Positions 1-13,275 of a stretch of DNA of 64,000 bases are shown here, in pieces. This stretch comes from Mitragyna speciosa (taxonomy: Eukaryota; Streptophyta; Magnoliopsida; Gentianales; Rubiaceae): the NCBI GenBank assembly GCA_024721245.1, contig CM045567.1, forward strand, positions 3,541,503 through 3,605,502, in the 5' to 3' direction. Below the pieces are notes generated by a model that was given only the letters and a program-made list of their open reading frames with translations, had not been told where the DNA came from and did no database searches. Positions within the stretch are counted from its first letter, which is position 1, and each line of letters begins with the position of its first letter. The translations under genes and the position numbers were made by a program.

Positions 1-2437
1 CCTAGCTCTCGCCAGGACTCGAATAACTCACTCACGCAAACATCCGAGCGTAATTAACTCAAAATAAATAAAATAAAATAAAATGGAATAAAATAAAATA
101 CACTCATATTATTTATTTAAAGGGTACAAGTCACATCAAAAGTTTACATGTCATAATATACATGATTTTCACAAAGATAGTCTAACACAGTTTGGCTATT
201 ACAATAACTAAAACATCTATAATATTCAAAACCAGTCGATCCTGCTTTAATTTTTCAGGAAACCTGAGTAAAGGAAAACAAATAAAAGGAATAAGCCATA
301 ATAGCCCAGTGAATGTCCAAGTCATGCAATCATATCAAAAACTCATTATTTTAGTAAATAAAATAATCTAATAAGTTAAATAAATAAGATATGAACAATT
401 TAATTATCAAGTAATCAAGGGCGGATACAAGGCTCAACTACGGGAGCAAGCTCAACCGCAGGAAAAGCAAGTACTGATCATGTAACCATGACATTTAGAC
501 CGAGATAATAGCTCAGGTCTTTTATCAAGGAACATGCCAGTTTTAATCACGCAAGCCCTAACCACCATTTACCTTATAACCTCCGTACAAGCTACCACAT
601 CCAGGGAGTACTCTCAACCTAGGAGGGCCAACAAGCAAGAAAGTTCAATCCGGAGTTGACCTCTTTGAGGATTCACAACTCAAAAGGGAAAGAACGTCAC
701 GCCCTAAAACACCCAGCACCTTATAACCTCCCAAGCCTGTCCGAGTTGACTATCAGTGAAGTAACGATAAAGTTAGTCACGGAAGTCTCACGCACAAGTA
801 ACACGTTGAATAGTGAAAGCATATAACACATTACGGAATAGATGCGATAAAGTACACATCTTTCCTCAAGTAGCACATTTTATTACATAATATTTGCAAG
901 TGTAACATAATATTTACAAGTAGAACATAACATTTCATGCATCATGCACACATAAAGACACTCACCTGGAATGCCTAAGAAAATATCTCGTAAAATGGTC
1001 GTGATGCGTTTTCGGACCTTGAAATTTAAAAGAAATAATATAATGAAAACCCAAGTAAAACCCTAGTAAATTTAGTAAGAAAAATTCAAGAAAACACCCC
1101 ACTTATTTCTAGGGTTTTGGTTTTAGGGTTTCTAGGGTTTTAGGTTTTACTTATTCTAAGAAAATTTAATCTATCACTAGATCATTTCTAAAATTTCTAC
1201 ACTTCAATTTCCTTCAATTGAACATATTCTAAGCTTAAAATCTCACTTGTCAATTTTTCTTCTTTTAATTCTACCAAAATTTCGGCAGCATTTCCCCTTA
1301 AAATCGGACTAACCCAAATTTTTTTCTTGCAAGAAAAATCAACAATCCAACCCAATTCAACAAGTTCTACAACTTTTATGTTAACTCAAGTTCAAATTCA
1401 ATCAAAATTCCACTAAATTCCAAGAATTATACTCCAAGAATCTTCAACCAAACAACATATAACACATGAAATTTCAAGGTTTAAAGGCCATATACTAGTC
1501 TATCTAACCACAAGAACACTTTATCTAGCAAGTAAATCTCCAATTCTAACTAAGTTCTCCAAGTAGTACCAACAAGAATCTTGGTTTAAGCTTGCATAAA
1601 ACTAATCAAAACATGAAATTAATAGAAAAAATTCATAGTAAATACCTTAGATATGCTTAGAACTTTGCTTAGAAAGGAAAGAAGCTCACTTCCTATGGTG
1701 GATTTGCCCAAACTTTAGAGAGAAAACTTCAAGAAGTTGAGAGCAAAATGAGAGAAGAAGAGAAAGGGAGATGGCCGGCCAAGAGGGAGAAGAAAGAGAA
1801 AGAAATAGGCTAGGAAAAATGGAAAAGAAATAAAGAAAAGGTGGGAAAAAGATTAACCAATTAAAACCTTACAAGAATAAAGTAAAAAGTAGTCTTTTAA
1901 TGCAAGAGTAGCTAACTTGGATTAATTTGATTGGTGGAGCTCATTAACCTCTTATCACTTAATACTAGCAATATTAAGACACAAATTATTAAAGCAAAAA
2001 GAGAGTAAAATAGGGAGAGAGAATCCGGCCATAAGAAGAAAGAAAAAGAAAAAGAATTTCGGCCAAAAAAGAAAAGAGAAGAGAGAAGAATTTTCGGCCA
2101 AGAGAGAAAGAAAAGAAAGAGAAAAATTTCAACTAAGGGAAAAGAAAATAAAGTAAGAAAATAAGTAAAATTTTTGAGTAAAATTGAGCTAAAATTCAAG
2201 TAGTCAAAAGACTAGAAAATAGTAAAATGAGCTAATCAAAATTTAAACACTAATATAAATTAAAAGGTCAAGTAAAATTATTCTAACTTTAGTACTTAGG
2301 TGTTCTTGCTTAATAATGAAAATCTTAGCTAATTAACCTAATTAACTCAAGAAATCTTCCAACTAATAAATCAAGGATTAACACTAAACCCTAAATAAGA
2401 AAAATGTCTCTTGTAAGTGCATGTCTAGGGTGTTACA
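1..2437 (-). mobile_element. Chromovirus-type Ty3/gypsy LTR, cut by the window edge
   Basis: Read on the minus strand, this stretch starts at 2437 with TGTAACACCCTAGACATG, the usual start of plant chromovirus (Tekay/Del-like) LTRs. It shares short blocks in the same order with the LTR at 51,577-54,330: a 'ctctcgcc' block near its 3' end, and a 'ggaaaacaaa' block followed by 'agcccagtga' further in. By that comparison about 45 bp of its 3' end lie left of the window. No coding sequence is present. It sits inside the leader of the Tat/Ogre-like element to its right, so it inserted later. Whether it is a solo LTR or part of a full element cannot be seen here. Confidence 0.7.
1110..1150. repeat. 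Telo-box-like (TTTAGGG) cluster within the LTR
   Basis: Several imperfect 'tagggttt' units occur in about 40 bp. This resembles the plant telomere repeat and telo-box promoter motifs. It is too short and degenerate to be a true interstitial telomere. Confidence 0.4.
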
Positions 2438-2516
2438 AAAAGGGTTAAAGAAGGAAAAAGTGATTAAGCCTAGTGCTCGAACTCACTAGTGATCCCCAGT
2501 AGAGTCGTTAAAATCC
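2438..2516 (-). other. Leader / primer-site remnant of a Tat/Ogre-like element
   Basis: Immediately 3' of the LTR at 2517-7583 (minus-strand sense), the sequence reads GACTCTACTGGGGATCAC and then a purine- and pyrimidine-rich leader. From memory this resembles the leader that follows the LTR in Ogre/Tat elements. It ends abruptly at the chromovirus LTR. It marks 2517-7583 as a 5' LTR with an internal region that continued leftwards. Confidence 0.5.
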
Positions 2517-4799
2517 TGTCGCGTTCGAAATCGATAAACACGGGTGGAGTCGTGACTGCTGCGTCCCGAAAAGGCGGTTCAGTCCGGTGATCCATTTTAA
2601 AAATAAAGTTTTTGGAAAAAATGTGCGTGTGTGAGAGAAAAAAAATTAATTTTTAGTGAAAAAAGTGTTATTTAAAAAAAATAGTATTTTAAAAGAAAAT
2701 AAGGACGAGACTAAAAGTGCGACAGTTTTGACCAACTTATTTTGAAAAAGGGTTTTATTTAAAAAATGGAGTTGTCACTTAGTATGGAGTTAGGGTGTAC
2801 CATATCACTCGAAAAATCATTTAACAAAACAAAAATAAAATTTTTATAAAACATAGTTAAAAACCTTTTTTCGACTCCAGTTTACGAAAAAACGAGAGAA
2901 AAAAGTCCGGGAATCACATTTGAAGAAAAGGAAGGCAAAAGCTCACACCTAAAGTACCCTTTCAACCTAGCCGAAACTAGTTGCGAGGCTTAATAAAAAT
3001 TTTCTAAGTTAACCCTAAATTCTATCGCATTTTGGATGTGTCTATATGAATGCAAATCCTAAATCTAAGGTGAGTATCGAGAGGGTCGAAATGTTCCGTC
3101 GAGACTTGGTCGAGATTATTGCATTAATTGTGAAACCCGAGTCGAAACCTCAAGGGAGTCACGAGTATCTATGCAAAATGCAATACAAAAAGAAAAGAAA
3201 ATAATAATATCTAGTAAGTGAAGAAAGAAGGTGGGTATCCAACATGATGGGTACGGGAGACTAATAACTCGTGACTTTGACTTTTTCTACTCACGGAGGG
3301 GGGAACGACCTGTCAATCCACCGCTTCCCACGTAAGTAGACGACTATTTCTAGTCGGAACACTCAAAATGACCTAACTTATAAGTGAAATGCAACCTAGA
3401 TGTCATGCATTTGAAGATAAGTCAAAAATAAACAAATAATAGTAATAATAATAAAAATCATGTAAAATGGAAAGAAAACTAAAAATGTGTAAAGCGGGAT
3501 GTAAAATGTACACGACTACACCTAACACTAAAATGTCCTTAAGGGTCTAGCGTTGGACTAGCCCTTTCTAGGGATTCCCACTAGCATTGGACTAGCAGAG
3601 AAATGATAAAGCCACAACTAGCGTTGGCATATTGTGGTGACGGAATAACATAAAACATAAATTAAATAGTAAAACATGAATTAAAAGCAAATTAAACATA
3701 TAAAGACATATAAAGTCAAGTAGGAGCACGTAACACGTAATCATGATATCTAGATGAAAAACCCTAAGGAAAGCGATAAAACATATAAGCACACAAGCAC
3801 ACAAAAGCAAATAAACCCTAACTATTACACCAAGGGGTTTAATTTACAATTCTAAAAGGGGAGAGAGCAAAAATGACCTATCTATTACATCTGCTATCTA
3901 AAATACAAAATTTTGTAAAAGTATGAAAAGAATAATCTAACTATTACATATACTAGCTAAATACAAAATATTTTATTTTCACCATAATAATAAATAAAAA
4001 AATTTTGAAATTAAGCTAACATAAAATAAATAAATACGCAAAGAGCATGTAAAATAAGAAATATATGAAGAAACATGCATAAAAATCACACAAAGGCACA
4101 TTGTAACACATAAAGAAAAACTAACGAGATATAAGGGGCACCTCTTTTCGAAACCTGGTACTAATGCTAACAAAATGAACACACAAGTTAAGGCACCTTG
4201 GTATAGACAAACAAAACCCAAAATATATAAGTATTGACAAATTGAGATAACAAAATAAATTCTAGCAACTAAGGGGGCTAAAGATAAATTTCTATAAAGC
4301 TTAAGGGGTAAAATTAAAATTCACGTAAGCCTAAGGGGTGCAATTGAAAATTAAAGCAAAATTAGGGGGCAAAAATATAATTCATGCAAGCACGAGACAT
4401 ATTTCCAACTTAGTTAGGGTTTAATTGAAAAGAAACTAAATCTAAGGGGTCAATCTAGAAATTAAGAGGGACTTAATTGAATAAACAGAAAGTCTTTAAG
4501 GACATGCTGATAGTACTTAAGAAAATATAAGGATCAAATCATAAATATCAAAACATAAACAAATAAAAACAAATAATTAAAATAAAATGAAATAAAATAA
4601 AATAAAAACTATATTAATTGATCAAAGGACGAACTTAATTAACACATGCAATTAACTAACTTGATTAGATGATGAACTTAATTAACGCATGCAATTAACA
4701 ACATGGTCCGTAAGTCAAAGCCAAAATCGGAAGCCAACTAGAATTAAGTACACTAAAAGAATGGAAAATTGAAGCAAATCAAATGGCAAACCACTCAAA

Positions 4800-4816
4800 C
4801 CCCCCCCCCCCCCCCC
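4800..4816. repeat. Poly(C) tract
   Basis: Seventeen consecutive C on the plus strand within LTR copy A. The length may be uncertain in the assembly. Confidence 0.9.
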
Positions 4817-5789
4817 AAAGGTATTTTTACGCACACAAACTCTCAATTAGATTATATAGCCCAAAAGCTTTCAATTCAGCAAAGTTAGATGACTCAACTC
4901 AAATTTCAATGCCTTTAGAATCGAAAAAACAATGAAAAGCTTTAGGCCAAATCAAAATTATCCCAATTGGCAAACCAATTGCTCAATTTCTTTTAACCAA
5001 ACATAAACTGTTCCTAGGTCATTCTTCATCCTTCATAGAACTACGATTATCCTTGCCCAAACAAAGAAACATAAACTTCAAGCCACAAATTCTAAAGTCA
5101 AAGACCCAAGCTTTCCCATCAAATTCAGGTTCGTAACTCAATTTTTTTTTAATCCCAATTAAATTCCTTCAATTGAATTGCAAATCAAATAAGCAAAACA
5201 CTCAAATTCCTCCAAGACCTGAGACCTTCAAAATCACTTGCCTCAACTAGATTGCATCATTAACTACCAAACTACCAAGAATCAATAAAAAGGTATTAAT
5301 AAATGCAAGAAATGGAAGAGAAGGCCTCACCCTTTTAGTCGAGAGAGAAGCAAGTGGTTGGTGGTTGCATGGTGGTGAAGATTGGCCGTGACTATTGGTG
5401 GCGTAGAGATTGGAGCTTCAACCATAGGTTGTGGTAGTTAGTGACTAGTGGAGCTCTGGATGGTTCATGGATGGACTTGTGTGGAATGTTTTTGTTTATT
5501 ACAAGTCATGGAGTGGGATACTAGAGGTCCGACAGGTCTTGAAGTCATAGTGGTGGGTAATGGTTGTAGTTTGCCGTTGATTTGTGTGAGTTTTGGGCAT
5601 CTGATGGTATGGATAAGGTGGCGGTGAGGCGTTGATGATGGCTTGGGAAAATTTCTGGTGGTTTAGAGAATTGTTAGAGGGCTGTTTTTGCAGTGTTTAT
5701 TGGCTGATTTGGTGGTTAATTGAGATGGTTTTGGGGCTATAATGAAGATGTTTTGGTGGTGGGTTGAAGGTTGTTTGGTGGATTTGGGT

Positions 5790-6095
5790 GGGAATTTGGA
5801 GCTGGAATTCGCAGGTTTTCTTTTTGCTGTTTTGTGCAGGATTTTGGGGGCTGAAATTTACAGGTTTTGGTGACTGGAATTTGCAGGTTTCTTGGCTAGA
5901 ATTTGGATTTCTATGGCTGGAATTTGCAGGTTTTCTTTTTGCTGTTTTGTGCAGGATTTTGGGGTTGAAGTTTGCAGGTTTTGGTGGCTGGAATTTGGAT
6001 TTCGGTGGCTGGAATTCGCAGGTTTTTTGGCTGTTTTGTGCAAGATTTTGGGGCTGGAATTTGCAGGAAATTGGTGGCTTGAAGCCTGAGGAAAT
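5790..6095. repeat. Imperfect tandem repeats in LTR copy A
   Basis: Units containing 'ggctggaatttgcaggtttt' and 'gctgttttgtgcaggatttt' recur four to five times at roughly 60-90 bp spacing. The open frames here on both strands are by-products of this repetition. Confidence 0.75.
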
Positions 6096-6741
6096 GGTGG
6101 GTCTTGGAGGTTGAACGGTGGTGGTATTGGAGGCATGTTTTGTGGCTTGGGTTGGGAGGTTTGTGATTCTGGATTGGTTATGAATGAGGGAGCTTAGGTT
6201 GTGTGTTTTCGCATGAGTGCGTGGAATTGTATGTGAAATTGGATGTGTCTGTGTGAGTTGTGTGTGAAGTTGGTGTGTGAATTGTGTGTGAGTGTGTGAG
6301 ATTGGACGGTGTGTTTGTTTGTGCAAGTGTGTGTGTGTGATTGAGTGTGGACAGTGTGTGTGGAATGGTATGTGAGAGAGAAAGTGTAATTTTGGGAGGG
6401 TGTGTGTGTGTGAGAGAGAGAAAGTGTGAATGTGTGTAGTATGCGTAGTGTGTGTAAGAGAGTTTGAGTGTGTGATTTGGGGAAGTATGTATTCTTGGTG
6501 TTCTAGGTGTAGGCTTGAAGATGTACTTGTGTGTGTTTTAGGTGTTCTAGGTGTAGACTTGAAGATACACTAAAACCTAATAGGTGTTCTTGGTGCTCTT
6601 GGTAAAAACTTGAAGATAAATGTAGGAAAAAGTGTGTGTTTTTTGTGTTCTTGGTGTAACTGAAAACTAAAAACTAAAAATTAAAAACTCTCTCTAGGCC
6701 CTTTTTCTTTCCTCCTCTTTTCTCTAATTCCCAAGTGGGAA

Positions 6742-6749
6742 TATTTATA
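6742..6749 (-). promoter_or_regulatory. LTR TATA box (copy A)
   Basis: TATAAATA on the minus strand, at the same relative place as in copies B (10,801) and C (55,401). It marks the U3/R boundary, so U3 is about 0.8 kb and R-U5 over 4 kb. Confidence 0.65.
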
Positions 6750-7583
6750 GGGCACAAGTCTTAACCTCCAAGAAATGATTAAAAGACCAAAACGCCCTTT
6801 ACTACCAAAATTATAATCTTACCCATACAAAAAAAAAATTAAAAAAAAATCTATGTTCTCTCACAAAAATGAAAAAATTTAAGAAGAATGTAGATAATAA
6901 ATTTGTTAATAGAAATCCACCCCGAAAAAAGATAGAAAAACTTAAAAACATGCTTAAAAACCTAAAAATGAATTTGGGACCCAAGGATGGCGAAAAAAAA
7001 TATTCAATAGGCAAAATTACTGTTGTGCCCCTGCACTGTCAAAATATATGAAGAATATCAGTTAGCTTCGAAAAATTATCAACAATTAAAATGAGCTTAA
7101 ATCCTAGAAAATGAATTTAACACTCAAAAATTGGTGAAAAATGTGTTTGGAATGTGAAATGACAATTTTGCTCCTGAACGCGGTGTTTACAGAAAAAATA
7201 GCGATCGTCCACAAAAAAATCAAGAAAATTTAGAAACATGCTTGAAAACTTGAAAAATAAATTTGGTACACAAAAATGGGCAAAAATGGTATTCGTGAGA
7301 TAAAATTACCACTTTGCCCTTGTACTGACGAAATGTACAGAAAAATATCAATTAAACCTGGCAAAATCACAAAAAAATTTAAAAATACGTATGAAAGTAC
7401 AAAAATATGAATTTAAAACTCCAAAACTAATGAAAAATATTTACAGTTAAAAATTACTATTTTGCCCTAGAAATTACTGATTTTCTTTCCCTTTTTATTG
7501 AAAAATTAGAATTTGATCCAAAAAGTATAAATAAGCCCCAAATGTTTGAAAAATAAATGGTGTGTCAAAATTTGGTATCTACA

Positions 7584-8149
7584 ATGGTCAATCCTATGAG
7601 GAAACAATATTGTCACAGTTATCTTGGCCACTAACTCACTCTATTATCGAAACAATCTAACTTCAGGTGAAGAAAATGACAAGAAATTTCAACTTAGCAA
7701 GTAGTAACTCCATGTAAAAAAAAAAAACAATGAAGAAAATTGTTAAACCAAATTGGCTAGGTCAAGAATCTACTAAAGGTCACAAAGTATGAAAGTTGCG
7801 CTTATGGCCATAATGAATTTCTACCCTTGTTTAGGATTCAATTCCATTTGTATTCAAAACTAGATTCCTCTATGAAATAAAGACTACTAACTCTTGTGCT
7901 TTACTACTTCTGTGGTAAAGACATGCAAAAGTTAGTTCATTTGGTTCATGAATTGTGGTTTGAAAGATTAATCCAACTATGAATATAAATATTTCCATGT
8001 TATACTACATAAGTTCCATTTACTTCTTTTCATTATTAAGTGCAAGTTCCCTTATTAAATAATAATTACAATGACTTGAAGTTGGCAACTAATCAACAAA
8101 AAGTGTTAAAGATCAAGTAAATAAACAAACAAGAATAAGGTATGGCCAT
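7584..8149. other. Unassigned AT-rich stretch between LTR A and copia remains
   Basis: No coding sequence was recognised. It lies just upstream of the decayed copia gag and could hold that element's 5' LTR, but I could not match it to the sequence after the RNase H end near 20,640. Confidence 0.4.
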
Positions 8150-9711
8150 AAACTTAATCAAATCATATCAATAATTAAAAGTACACAATCTAAGAGGACT
8201 CTTTTTGGAAACTGGGAGCATTCCAACAGTTTAAGTTTGTTGATCATCAAAAGAAAAATTGCAAAACACATTAGGAAATCAATTCCTAAATTTGATAAAG
8301 CATGTAAATTTTTTACTTCTATTGAGCAGCAATTTCAAGCAACTGATAAGCTTTGATAGCTATTCTTATGGCTATCTTGACTACTAAGAAATATAATGGG
8401 GTAAGTGATATGTGTGAGCATATTATGGAATTGAATAATTTGGCTAACCAACTTAAACACATGGATATGTCTATTTCTAAGCCCTTTTTGGTACAATTCA
8501 TTCTTATCTCTCTTCTTCCACAATTTGGTCCATTCACAATTAATTATAATACTCAAAAAAAAAAAAAAAAACGGACCATCAATCAACTTATCCCCATGTG
8601 TGTCCAAGAGGAAAAGATGTTGAAAAGAGAAGGATTGCAAATAGTCCATCTAGTATAACATGGTCATGATACAAATGAATCTAAAAAGACCAAAACAAAA
8701 GGCCATAAGACACCAAATGAAGGGGTAGCTAACCGTCATAGTTTTGGAGGTAGATGCTTACAAAAAAAGGGTGACATATGCAAAAAGATTTCTCACTATA
8801 GTGCAAAAATTCATATTTAATATACAAGTATACCTTACAACCCGCCAACCAATAATAAGAGGAAAAACAATACTAATGGGGAACACAATGGAAGCAAAAA
8901 TTGAAGCCATTGGATTATTCTGGTATTTTATTATATATTCATAATTCTTTTTATGTTTCTTCCTTTTCTAGAAATTTCATTTCCTTATCTCACCTTAATT
9001 TGGATGGTTATAAATTTTATTTTAGAAACCAATCATTCAGCATGACTAAAAATAGTGCTTTTATTGGTAGTGGATCTTTAGTTGATGGGTTGTATAAAAT
9101 GAATCTTGATTTTGCCTTTTACAGTCTCTTTTTTCCCTGCATATAAATGTTAATGTTTGCACCATGCAATTATAATGATGAGGCTTTGTCATTGTTGTGG
9201 CATAAACACTTAAGTCATACTTCAAAAGAAAGACTTGAGCAACTTGTACAAGATAGATTTTCAATAACTCTTTGACTCTACAAATTTTAGCACTTGTATA
9301 GATTTCACTAACAGTAAGCAAACTAAAAGTTTCAAGAAAAATGGCACTAGAGGTTTTGAATTGCTTGAAGTAATACATACAGATATGTATGAACCATTTC
9401 CTCCTTGCATAAGTGATAGAAAATACTTTATCATCTTTATTGATGATTTATCATGTTTATTGATGATTTATCATGTTATGGCTATGTTTGTCTAATTGAA
9501 GAAAATTTGATGCTTTAAATATGTTTCCAAATTTTAAAGTAGAGATTGAAAGTTAATTAGATAGAGAAAAATTATAGTTGTGAGATCAAATACAGGTGGT
9601 AAGTATTATGGAATATATAATGTCGCAATTTGTGACCATTTGCTAGATTTCTTCAAGAAAACGAAATTATACCTCAATATGCAATGTGAAGAACACCTTA
9701 TCAAATGTAGT
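8150..9711 (+). pseudogene. Decayed Ty1/copia gag to integrase (5' half)
   Basis: Conceptual translation across frames gives a copia gag segment (8230-8660, including CEHIMELNNLANQLKHMDM). It continues through a degenerate protease/GAG-pre-integrase segment (8950-9280, with 'LLWHKHLSHTSKERLEQL') into an integrase core with 'IIFIDDLSCYGYV' near 9430-9500 and 'GGKYYGIYN' near 9596-9625. Stops, frameshifts and an A-run (8556-8570) break it. The protein sense stops exactly at 9711, where the giant LTR begins, and resumes at 17,477. The two halves were one element split by that insertion. It encodes no functional product. Confidence 0.75.
9707..9711 (+). repeat. Target site duplication GTAGT (left)
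   Basis: GTAGT directly precedes the LTR at 9712 and recurs directly after it at 17,472-17,476. A perfect 5-bp duplication proves one insertion event into the copia integrase region. Confidence 0.9.
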
Positions 9712-10085
9712 TGTAGACACCAAATTTTAACACACCATTTATTTTCAAATACTGGAAGGCATGTTTGCACTTTTTAGGACAAATTTTAAATTTTAATAAT
9801 CTCGGGGAGCAAAATAGTAATTTTATCTGTAAATATTTTTCTATCAACTTTTGGGGGTTTAAATTCATATTTTTACTTTTATATGAATTTATTAATTTCT
9901 TATGATTTTTTTAGATTTAATTGGTATTTTTTATATTTTTACCAGCATAAGGGCAAAATGGTAATTTCATCTCACGAATACCATTTTAGCTCATTTCAAG
10001 TTCCAAATTCATTTTTCAAATTCTTGAGGCATGTTTCTAAATTTTCTTGATTTTTTTCAGAGACGATTTCTATTTTTTCTACAAA

Positions 10086-10590
10086 TTTTCATTGCCCAAG
10101 GGCAAAATCGTCATTTTACAGATTAAATTCATTTTTGTCAAATTTTGAGTCAAAAAGGCATTTTCCAGTGTTTTAAGATTATTTGTAATTTTTGGTAATT
10201 TTTTGAGGTCAATAACTATTTTTCTGTGAATTTTCATTGCCCAAGGGCAAAATCGTCATTTTACAAATTAAATTTATTTTTCATCAATTTTGAGTCAAAA
10301 ATGCATTTTCCAATGTTTTAAGCTTATTTTTAATTTTTTGGTAATTTTTTGAGAACAATAACTATTTTTCTGTGAATTTTCATTGCCTAAGGGCAAAATC
10401 GTCATTTTACAAATTAAATTCATTTTCACAAATTTGGAGTCAAAAATGCATTTTTTTTTAGTGTTTTAAGCTTATTTGTAATTTTGATAATTTTCTGAGG
10501 ACAATAACTATTTTTCTGTGAATTTTTGTTATACAAGGGCAAAATTGTCATTTCACATCCCAAACTCATTTTTCACCAATTTTTTAGTCC
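10086..10590 (+). repeat. U3 tandem repeat, about 145 bp x 3.5
   Basis: The block 'ttttcattgcccaagggcaa' recurs at 10,086, 10,231 and 10,377, with a diverged copy near 10,524, a period of 144-147 bp. Shorter versions occur in copy C (about 55,000-55,170) and copy A. Repeated U3 units are often LTR enhancer elements; that role is inferred here. Confidence 0.85.
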
Positions 10591-10800
10591 CAAATTTGTT
10601 TTTAAATTTTAAGCATGTTTCTAAGTTTTTAATTTTTTTTGGGTTGGCGAATTAGTGTTAATGAATTTATTATTTACATTTTTCTTGATTTTTTTTTCAT
10701 TATTGTGAAAGAATAAATTTTTAAAGGATAAAGTTGTAATTTTTGTAGTCAAGGGTATTTTGGTCTTTTAATCATTTCTTGGAGGTTAAGACTTGTGCAG

Positions 10801-10808
10801 TATAAATA
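10801..10808 (+). promoter_or_regulatory. LTR TATA box (copy B)
   Basis: TATAAATA follows 'ggttaagacttgtgcag' and precedes a C-run and A-rich leader. The same arrangement is found in copies A and C, so this is the likely LTR promoter, with transcription starting about 30 bp downstream. Confidence 0.7.
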
Positions 10809-11737
10809 CCCCCCTTAAGGATTTAGAAAAAAAAAAGGAGAAAACCCTAAAAAACACATCTAATCTTATCAAAAAAGATCAAACACACACCCAAACACCA
10901 AAAAAACACACACTAGTTGCTGTGCTCGTCTCTTCAAGATCATCACTGTTCATCATCTTCAAATTCAAAGCCAGCAAGAAGATTACATTTTTCAGATCAT
11001 CATTAATGATCCACAAGGTATTTTCTTAATTTTATCTATTTCCATTTTTTAATTAAATCTGATTATGTGTTTTTTTTAGAGTTTTTCTCTTCGTTTTCTT
11101 TTTGTTTGTTCTATCGTTTACTGGGTTTGAGATGGAATTTGCTGGGTTCTGTTCTCTCCTTTCCTTCTCCTCGTCCCCCTAAAATCACCGTCAATAATTC
11201 CTTTCTTTTGTTCCACCATCTGGGTTCAACTCTGCTCCACTGTCTCCTCCTTCTCCTTCACCAGTAAATCATCAGAAAACCACCATAAGCAACCAATAGA
11301 TTCACCTCCACCCAAATCACAACAAACAATCACTCAAGCCACAACCTAGAACCATCACAAAATCCCACACAAGTAACCAACACCACCATCAAGACCCACA
11401 GCCTGCGACAATTTTCAACCATCAATCCCCCAAAACAAATGACTAAAACCTGCAAAAAGAAAGAAAATTCACAATCATTAGTCCAAGCCAATTCCATCAC
11501 ATAATCGACCCTCTGCTTGATTACAACATCTCCACAAACCACTCTCCATCCATTCCTCATCCAAACCCCAATTACACCTCCCTTGTAACACATACAATAC
11601 CACAGCTCAGCGCCTCTAACTACCCAAGCCACTACACCAAAGCCATCAATCATAACAAAACCAGTCCAAAATTATAGATAAAAATCGCTGCACATCCCAG
11701 AACCAAGTAACCACCATTTGCAGCCCAAAATCAGCCA

Positions 11738-11895
11738 AAACTCAGTTCAAATTGCAACCCAAAAACACTGCAAAATAGCACCAGAATTGCTAAAAAACTC
11801 AGTTCAAATTGCAACCCAAAAACACTGTAAAACAACACCACAATTGCTAAAAAAAGTCAGTTCAAATTGCAGCCCAAAAACACTGCCAAACCGCA
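11738..11895 (+). repeat. 58-59 bp tandem repeat x 3
   Basis: Three copies of a unit with 'cagttcaaattgcaacccaa' and 'aacactg' start near 11,739, 11,798 and 11,856. They lie in the CA-skewed part of solo LTR B. Confidence 0.85.
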
Positions 11896-12189
11896 CCTAA
11901 TTCACTGCAATATTAATCCCATAAACCTGCTTATATAGCCACCCGGTTAGCCACAATCCACCAAAATAGTGCACAAATTACAGCCATAAAACAAATGAAA
12001 AACAGTCCCTTACCACCACCCATCAGCCCCATCATTGACACCCATAGATAGCAGCAAATCATCACCTAAAATCCCACGAAAATAGCTCTGTTGAAACCCA
12101 AACAAGCTAAAAATTATAGCCAATGAACCCCCAAACCATGGCCAAATCGCAACCTCACCTTCTTCACTTGTACATACTCTACCCCTCTG

Positions 12190-13275
12190 CCTTCTCTTCC
12201 TCTACACACACAAACACTCACCAGCTTCAAGCACACACTTACACTCACCTGCACAAAACTCTTCCATTCCGCCTCACTCATCTGCACCTTCACCACACAG
12301 GCACATACACAAACCTGCACCTCACAGCTCACAATCACAGCTCACACACATCTCTGCAATTAAGAACACAGAGCACACCACACACACCAGCACACACACA
12401 ACTCACGCACCAAATCACACACCACAACACACACCAGCACACACACAACTCACGCACCAAATCATACACCACAACACACACCAGCACACACACAACTCAC
12501 GCACCATAGCACACACCATACTCACAAGCACACAGAAACTCACTAACTTAAACACACATACACGCACCACACACACTCTCTGTCTCTCCCTCACAACTCA
12601 CACATCCTGCAACAAAACACATAACATACAACTCACAGGCACACCTCCTCCCCCTCTTGATCATCTCACCCTCTCTGCCTCCCATTTCACTTGCACAAAC
12701 ACATCAGAAAAAACTATCCTTCAGCACAAACACACAACACACAACTCACAGGCACACCATTCTCCCACTCTCTTGGCCCCTTCACCTACACACAAAAGCA
12801 AACACAACAAATTCACTTTCAAAAACCAGTCAAACACACACACTGGCACATTTTTCATCCCACCAGTTCACACACACACACACGCACTTCACATACGCAC
12901 AAAGCACACACCTGCATACGCACATTGCACTCACTCTCATACACACAAAACACACGCCTGCACTCTCACTTCTCCCTCTCGGTCTCCCTCACTCCCTCTC
13001 ATCCCCTTCCCCTGCACCTTCATCACTCACACACCCCTGTACCAACACACAACACAAAACAGGCACAACATCAAGCATCCATAAACACAAACACTAAGCA
13101 TACACATACATCATTCTCAGATCACAGACACAACACAAAACGCACAACTCACACACGGCACACACATTCACGATTGCACACACCTACAAAACAAGCACAA
13201 TGCACCTGCAAAACAAACACAATACACCTGCAAAACAAACACACACATACACAATCGGCCACACACACAGAGAGC
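12190..13275 (+). repeat. CA-rich low-complexity block with 47-bp tandem units
   Basis: About 1.1 kb is dominated by cacac/acaca on the plus strand with very little G. A unit with 'caccagcacacacacaactc' repeats three times at about 47-bp spacing (12,383-12,515). Open frames here give Thr/His-rich peptides typical of simple sequence, not protein families. Copies A and C have much shorter equivalents. Confidence 0.85.

Larger units (their letters stand above)
2517..7583 (-). mobile_element. Giant Tat/Ogre-like LTR, copy A (about 5.07 kb)
   Basis: On the minus strand it begins TGTAGATACCAAATTTTG at 7583 and ends CGCGACA at 2517. The copies at 9712-17,471 and 54,625-59,648 share its ends and layout: a U3 with 'gggcaaaat' repeats, a TATAAATA box, a GT/CA-skewed block, a purine-rich block, a block of CTAGTCCAACGCTAG repeats, and a conserved tail with 'aagtggcgactcc'. 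Leader sequence on its 3' side (2438-2516) makes it a 5' LTR rather than a solo LTR. Its right flank (7584-7588, atggt) would be one target duplication; the partner lies outside the window. It carries no coding sequence. Confidence 0.75.

Noticed and set aside
1110..1150. Interstitial telomere
   Set aside because: Only a few imperfect units in an LTR, more like telo-box promoter motifs.
5697..6326. 209-codon Thr/His/Pro-rich open frame on the minus strand, and shadows on the plus strand
   Set aside because: It follows tandem repeats and a GT/CA-rich stretch of LTR copy A, with no family resemblance.
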